A DNA stretch of 64,000 bases from Azospirillum brasilense (GTDB taxonomy: Bacteria; Pseudomonadota; Alphaproteobacteria; Azospirillales; Azospirillaceae). The notes beneath the pieces are model-generated. The model had not been told where the DNA came from and ran no database searches. It saw only the letters and a program-made list of their open reading frames with translations. Position 1 is the first letter of the stretch. Each line of letters opens with the position of its first letter. The stretch is taken from positions 1 to 64,000 of the forward strand of contig NZ_VITH01000018.1 in NCBI RefSeq assembly GCF_007827815.1. Direction: 5' to 3'. Of this stretch, positions 63,344 through 64,000 are shown piece by piece. Made by a program: the position numbers and the translations under genes.

Positions 63344-64000
63344 TCAGGCGCCCAGGCCGACGCACAGGTACTTGATCTCCAGGAAGTCCTCCACACCGTA
63401 CTTGGAGCCTTCCCGCCCGATGCCCGACTGCTTGATGCCGCCGAACGGCGCGACCTCGGTCGACAGGATGCCTTCGTTGATGCCGACCATGCCGTATTCG
63501 AGCTGCTCGGCCACGCGCCACACCCGGCCGATGTCCCGGCTGTAGAAATAGGCGGCCAGACCGAACTCGGTGTCGTTGGCCATGCGGATGGCGTCGGCTT
63601 CCGTCTCGAACTTGAACAGCGGGGCCACCGGGCCGAAGATCTCCTCGCGGGCCACGCGCATCTCGGTGGTGACGCCGGTCAGGATCGTCGGCTCGAAGAA
63701 GGTGCCGCCCAGGCCATGCCGCTTGCCGCCGAGCGCCACCGTGGCGCCCTTGGCCAGCGCGTCGCCCATCAGCTCCTCGACCTTCTCGACGGCCTGGCCG
63801 TTGATCATCGGGCCCTGGGTGATCCCGGCCTCCATGCCGTTGCCGACGCGGATCTGCCTCACCGCCTCGGCCAGCTTGGCGGCGAAGGCGTCGTAGACGC
63901 CGGCCTGGACCAGCAGCCGGTTCGCGCAGACGCAGGTCTGGCCGGAGTTGCGGTACTTGGACGCCAAGGCACCCTTGACCGCCTCGTCCAGGTCGGCGTC
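63344..64000 (-). CDS. gabD: Succinate-semialdehyde dehydrogenase, C-terminal part
   Basis: The frame stays open to the window edge, so the N-terminus is missing. The visible ~218 residues match the C-terminal half of GabD-type aldehyde dehydrogenases, with the catalytic Cys in NSGQTCVCANR, REEIFGPVAPLFKF and the final GREGSKYGVEDFLEIKYLCVGL. It oxidises succinate semialdehyde to succinate, completing GABA breakdown with GabT. Confidence 0.93.
   Translation of the reverse strand, partial: DADLDEAVKGALASKYRNSGQTCVCANRLLVQAGVYDAFAAKLAEAVRQIRVGNGMEAGITQGPMINGQAVEKVEELMGDALAKGATVALGGKRHGLGGTFFEPTILTGVTTEMRVAREEIFGPVAPLFKFETEADAIRMANDTEFGLAAYFYSRDIGRVWRVAEQLEYGMVGINEGILSTEVAPFGGIKQSGIGREGSKYGVEDFLEIKYLCVGLGA

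Overview
The window is a GC-rich (roughly two-thirds G+C by eye) chromosomal segment of an alphaproteobacterium. It most likely comes from Azospirillum or a close member of the Azospirillaceae/Rhodospirillales. That placement is inference. It rests on the alphaproteobacterial gene order hisG-hisD-UPF0262-phosphatase ... infA-maf-rne-yacG, on the 23S rRNA 3' end at the left edge, on strong GC codon bias, and on a Nif11-type small protein. No single marker in the window proves the genus.

Layout. Positions 1-92 are the 3' end of a 23S rRNA gene, which runs straight into a strong terminator with no 5S gene behind it. Positions 245-25409 are a surface-polysaccharide locus, nearly all on the minus strand. 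It starts (at its high-coordinate end) with a WecG-type glycosyltransferase and a Wzc/ExoP-type tyrosine autokinase, followed by a GH10 glycanase, a methyltransferase and a GH5 glycanase. A Wzx flippase lies alone on the plus strand. Then come a WcaJ-type initiating transferase, a Wzy-type polymerase/ligase, one GT2 and two GT4 transferases, and a polysaccharide deacetylase. Last is a five-gene operon: acyl carrier protein, acyl-CoA ligase, asparagine-synthase-like amidotransferase, NAD-synthase-like enzyme and GNAT. Together these look like a Wzx/Wzy-dependent exopolysaccharide pathway with dedicated decoration and trimming enzymes.

Positions 25881-37151 are mixed housekeeping and regulatory genes: a SUV3-like RNA helicase, phosphoglycerate mutase, a small winged-helix gene with an unknown partner, a Nif11-like peptide, glycogen debranching enzyme, a hybrid histidine kinase, a pentapeptide-repeat protein and a small exported protein. 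Positions 37273-46376 hold the conserved his/infA block. It is split by a second hybrid histidine kinase and a lytic-transglycosylase-like gene, and is followed by tRNA-Phe(GAA).

Positions 46717-51716 hold four tightly packed sugar-transfer genes: GT10 fucosyltransferase-like, an unknown GT-like protein, a TPR/GT41 O-GlcNAc-transferase-like protein and a GT7 galactosyltransferase-like protein. If the family assignments carry their usual linkages, this set could assemble a Lewis-X-like glycan on protein, and it is the most interesting candidate system here. An orphan ParA-type ATPase with a C-terminal membrane helix follows it. Positions 52929-57062 hold arginine catabolism (Lrp/AsnC regulator, arginase, ornithine aminotransferase) and an aspartoacylase-like deacylase. 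Positions 57216-58889 are an AT-richer patch with an unknown protein and a small RTX-repeat protein. Positions 59011-60989 are a TetR-controlled operon of small SRPBCC, VOC and DUF1428 proteins. The window ends with an unassigned glycosyltransferase-like gene and the GABA degradation genes gabT and gabD (gabD cut by the window edge).

A family of roughly 100-150 bp palindromic elements built on CCCTCTCC/GGAGAGGG arms recurs in intergenic gaps across the window, along with several strong intrinsic terminators.
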